Translations under genes and position numbers: made by a program
The notes under the pieces: model-generated
What the model was told of the DNA's origin: nothing
What the model saw: the letters and a program-made list of their open reading frames with translations, nothing else
Databases searched by the model: none
In this document: in pieces, positions 61,635-64,000 of the stretch
How the letters are laid out: every line of letters begins with the position of its first letter
How positions within the stretch are numbered: position 1 is the first letter of the stretch
Origin: Azospirillum humicireducens
Lineage (GTDB): Bacteria > Pseudomonadota > Alphaproteobacteria > Azospirillales > Azospirillaceae
Reading direction: 5' to 3'
NCBI RefSeq assembly: GCF_001639105.2
Contig: NZ_CP015285.1
Span: 612,501 to 676,500 of the forward strand
Length of the DNA: 64,000 bases

Positions 61635-62759
61635 TCAGTCCGCCTTGGCGATGTGGTCCTTCAGCAGCGCGTTCACCTTGCCGGCCGCCTCCATCTGCAC
61701 CATGTGGCCGGCGCCGGGGATGACGGCGACCTGTGCCGTGTTCGCCAGCGCCTGGGCGTGGTCGGCGGGGATGACGCGATCCTCCTCGCCCCACACCACC
61801 AGCGTCGGCGTCCTGGCGTCCGCGATCCCGGCGGCGAGCACGCTGGCCTGCCGGCCCTCGGCGAACAGCGAGGCCGACAGCGCCCGCAGCGCCTCGTCAA
61901 CGCCGTCCAGCCGCTTGTACTTCAACAGGTCGTCAACCATCTGGCGGCTGACAAGGCCGCGGTCCGCGAACAGCGTCTCAAGCACCGGTTTCAGGTCGCG
62001 GCGGGATGTCGCACCGACGAAACCCTGGATGTAGCCGTGGTCGATCTGCTCGCCGAGCCCGGCCGACGCGATCAGCGACAGCGACGCCACCCGCCCCGGC
62101 GCGTCGAGCGCGGTGCGCATCGACACCGCCCCGCCCATCGAATGGCCGACGAAATGGGCGCGCTCCACCCCGACCGTATCGAGGAAGCCCAGCACCGCCT
62201 GCGACAGGCCGGACAGGCTGGGGTCGGCGATCTGCTTGGTCGACTGGCCGTGGCCGGGCAGGTCGAGCGCATAGACGGTGGCCTTCTCCGCCAGCGCGTC
62301 GATGGTGAACAGCCAGTTGTCGAGATCGCCGCCGAAGCCGTGGACGAGCAGGACGGTCGGCCCGCTTTCGCCCCGCTTGGCATAGCGGATGGTGCCGGCC
62401 GGCGTCTCGGCGGTGTGGTACTGCGGGCCAGCCTCGGCCTCGTCGCCCTCCTCGCTGGCCGGGACGGCATAGGCGTTGATGAAGGCGTCGATGTCGTCGT
62501 CCGGCACGTCGGGTTCGGCCAGCACGGCGATCAGCGCCTTGACCGGATAGACGGTGCCGGGTTCGCCCAGCACGCGGCGCAGCACGCCGGTCTCGCCCGC
62601 CTCGACCACATTGGTGATCTTGTCGGTCTCGACCTCCAGCAGCTCATCGCCGATGGAGATGGTGGCCCCCGGCCGCTTCAGCCAGCCGGTGACCTTGCCC
62701 TCCGACATGGACAGGCCCCATTTCGGCATGACGATGGGCTTGATGCGCTCGTTCAACAT
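61635..62759 (-). CDS. acoC: Acetoin dehydrogenase E2 component (lipoyl domain fused to alpha/beta hydrolase)
   Basis: 374 residues. An N-terminal lipoyl domain (about 1-82) with Lys47 in VETDKITN, a short linker, and an alpha/beta-hydrolase domain (about 115-372) with nucleophile Ser207 in GHSMGGA, as known for AcoC of acetoin cleavage systems; there is no chloramphenicol-acetyltransferase-like E2 domain. ATG 62759 has AGGAG ten bases upstream; a GTG at 62798 would add 13 residues. A palindromic repeat lies before it. Confidence 0.93.
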   Translation of the reverse strand: MLNERIKPIVMPKWGLSMSEGKVTGWLKRPGATISIGDELLEVETDKITNVVEAGETGVLRRVLGEPGTVYPVKALIAVLAEPDVPDDDIDAFINAYAVPASEEGDEAEAGPQYHTAETPAGTIRYAKRGESGPTVLLVHGFGGDLDNWLFTIDALAEKATVYALDLPGHGQSTKQIADPSLSGLSQAVLGFLDTVGVERAHFVGHSMGGAVSMRTALDAPGRVASLSLIASAGLGEQIDHGYIQGFVGATSRRDLKPVLETLFADRGLVSRQMVDDLLKYKRLDGVDEALRALSASLFAEGRQASVLAAGIADARTPTLVVWGEEDRVIPADHAQALANTAQVAVIPGAGHMVQMEAAGKVNALLKDHIAKAD

Positions 62760-62804
62760 GTGGTGCAGGCTCCTGAAAATGTTTTTTGCTTGGCTCACGC
62801 TTTT

Positions 62805-62892
62805 CCGTCATCCCCGCGGAGGCGGGGATCCAGGTGTCGGCCATTGCCGCGATCCGAAACGGTCTGGATTCCCGCCTTCGCGGGAATGACGG
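62805..62892. repeat. REP-like palindrome between acoB and acoC
   Basis: Arms CCGTCATCCCCGCGGAGGCG and, inverted, CGCCTTCGCGGGAATGACGG, each going on to GGATCCAG / CTGGATTCC, enclose about 30 bp. The CGTCATTCCCGC-type arm is a widespread intergenic repeat in proteobacteria. It sits in an operon, between acoB and acoC. Confidence 0.85.
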
Positions 62893-62927
62893 AGAGGTGC
62901 GCTTCTTGCGGGCTGTTCGGTGACGCG

Positions 62928-63962
62928 TCACGCCGCGATCCGCGGCGACGCCCCCTTGGGCGACAGGGTGCGGCGTACGGCGCTGGCGATGCTGTCGGCG
63001 CTGGGGACGTACAGATCCTCCAGCGACGGCGCGAAGGGCACCGGGGTGTGCGGTGCCGTCACCATCTGGATGCCAGCCTTCAGCGCGCCGAAGGCGTTCT
63101 GGCCGACGAAGGCGGCGATGTCGGTGGCGAGGTTGCAGCGCGGGTGCGCCTCGTCCACCACCACCAGCCGGCCGGTGCGCTCCACACTCTCGACGATGGT
63201 GTCCCAGTCGATGGGCGACAGGGTGCGCAGGTCGATCACCTCGGCCTCTGTGCCGTCCTTCGCCAGCGCGGTGGCCGCCTCCATCGCGCGGTGGACGGTC
63301 AGGCCGTAGCTGACGATGGTCACGTCGTCGCCGTCGCGCAGCACGTTCGCCTCGCCGAAGGGAATGGCGTAGCTCTCGGCCGGAACCTCGCATTCCAGGC
63401 CGTAGAGGTTCTTGTGCTCGCAGAAGATGACCGGGTCGTTGTCGCGGATCGACTGGATCAGCAGGCCCTTGGCGTCATAGGCGTTGCTGGGGCAGACCAC
63501 CTTCAGCCCGGGGATGTGGGTGAACAGCGGGGTGAGCATCTGCGAATGCTGGGCGGCGGCGCGGAAGCCTGCGCCGACCATGCCGCGGATCACCACGGGG
63601 GTTTCGGCCTTGCCGCCGAACATGTAGCGGAACTTGGCGGCCTGGTTGAAGATCTGGTCGAAACAGACGCCCATGAAGTCCAGGAACATCAACTCGGCCA
63701 CCGGGCGCAGGCCGCAGGCGGCGGCACCGACGGCCGCACCGATATAGGCGGATTCCGACAGCGGCGTGTCCATCAGCCGGTCGCCATGCTTGGCGTACAG
63801 ACCCTTGGTGACGCCCAGCACGCCGCCCCATGCATCGTCCTCGCCCTTCGCGCCGGTGCCGCCGACGATGTCCTCGCCCATGACGATGACGGTGGGGTCG
63901 TGGCGCATCTCCAGATCCAGTGCTTCGTTGATCGCCTGCTTCATGCTGATCTTGCGGGACAT
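62928..63962 (-). CDS. acoB: Acetoin dehydrogenase E1 component, beta subunit
   Basis: 344 residues. Transketolase-like beta subunit of a thiamine-diphosphate E1: VIVMGEDIVGGTGAKG, DTPLSESAYIGAAVGAA, the activating-Glu region PVAELMFLDFMG, and the C-terminal EVIDLRTLSPIDWDTI and VVVDEAHPRCNLA. Acts with an alpha subunit (acoA), whose gene should lie just outside the right edge, and AcoC. CGGAGGAAAC precedes ATG 63962. Confidence 0.95.
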   Translation of the reverse strand: MSRKISMKQAINEALDLEMRHDPTVIVMGEDIVGGTGAKGEDDAWGGVLGVTKGLYAKHGDRLMDTPLSESAYIGAAVGAAACGLRPVAELMFLDFMGVCFDQIFNQAAKFRYMFGGKAETPVVIRGMVGAGFRAAAQHSQMLTPLFTHIPGLKVVCPSNAYDAKGLLIQSIRDNDPVIFCEHKNLYGLECEVPAESYAIPFGEANVLRDGDDVTIVSYGLTVHRAMEAATALAKDGTEAEVIDLRTLSPIDWDTIVESVERTGRLVVVDEAHPRCNLATDIAAFVGQNAFGALKAGIQMVTAPHTPVPFAPSLEDLYVPSADSIASAVRRTLSPKGASPRIAA

Positions 63963-64000
63963 GTGTTTCCTCCGCGCGTTTGGCGTTTCTTGCAATTGGG

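Overview
The window is high-GC alphaproteobacterial DNA and almost certainly comes from an Azospirillum or a close relative. The evidence is a nifHDK operon with an ADP-ribosylatable NifH, a divergently oriented draT-draG pair beside it, a separate nifENX-fdxB operon, several chemoreceptors, and housekeeping genes (minCDE, ubiA, plant-type gshA, ftsY, leuDB) of alphaproteobacterial type. No tRNA, rRNA, CRISPR array, insertion sequence or prophage was recognised.

Left part (1-17.2 kb): the N-terminus of a membrane sensor, a PhoH-family ATPase, minCDE, an FG-GAP/ASPIC repeat protein, a two-gene split aerotaxis receptor (FAD-type PAS protein overlapping a membrane MCP), an unusual MCP-tip/Cache protein, an Ala-Glu epimerase, pterin dehydratase, a uracil-DNA glycosylase-like protein without iron-sulfur cysteines, a methyltransferase, a CHAP-domain secreted protein, ubiA, a single-domain response regulator, rsmE and gshA. 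Two copies of a dispersed C-rich/G-rich palindromic repeat lie at 10.23 and 17.19 kb.

Nitrogen fixation region (17.3-36 kb): on the minus strand, nifE-nifN-nifX-DUF269-CCE_0567-fdxB form one operon behind a -24/-12 (sigma54) promoter with two TGT-N10-ACA NifA sites. nifH-nifD-nifK form a second operon behind another sigma54 promoter and NifA site. Between nifK and nifE sit two chemoreceptors and a secreted protein of unknown function. Between nifH and draT sit a glycosyltransferase-like gene interrupted by an in-frame TGA and a 437-residue protein I do not recognise. draT, draG and an ArsC-like nitrogenase-associated gene run to the right. NifHDK make the nitrogenase, NifEN/X and the ferredoxin serve cofactor assembly and electron supply, and DraT/DraG switch NifH off and on through Arg104.

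Right part (36-64 kb): a glutamine amidotransferase, an azoreductase, AMP nucleosidase, a dapF-mtaB-ftsY run, a three-gene membrane glycosylation group, leuD-leuB, a KGG stress protein with a candidate EcfG promoter, a response regulator paired with a degenerate GGDEF/EAL protein, a CoA-ester lyase, pyridoxal kinase, a hybrid-sensor-like histidine kinase, zapE, a 4HB chemoreceptor, and an acetoin/butanediol catabolic cluster (acoB, acoC, acetoin reductase, butanediol dehydrogenase) that ends with a translationally coupled lipoyl synthase. The acetoin cluster continues beyond the right edge.
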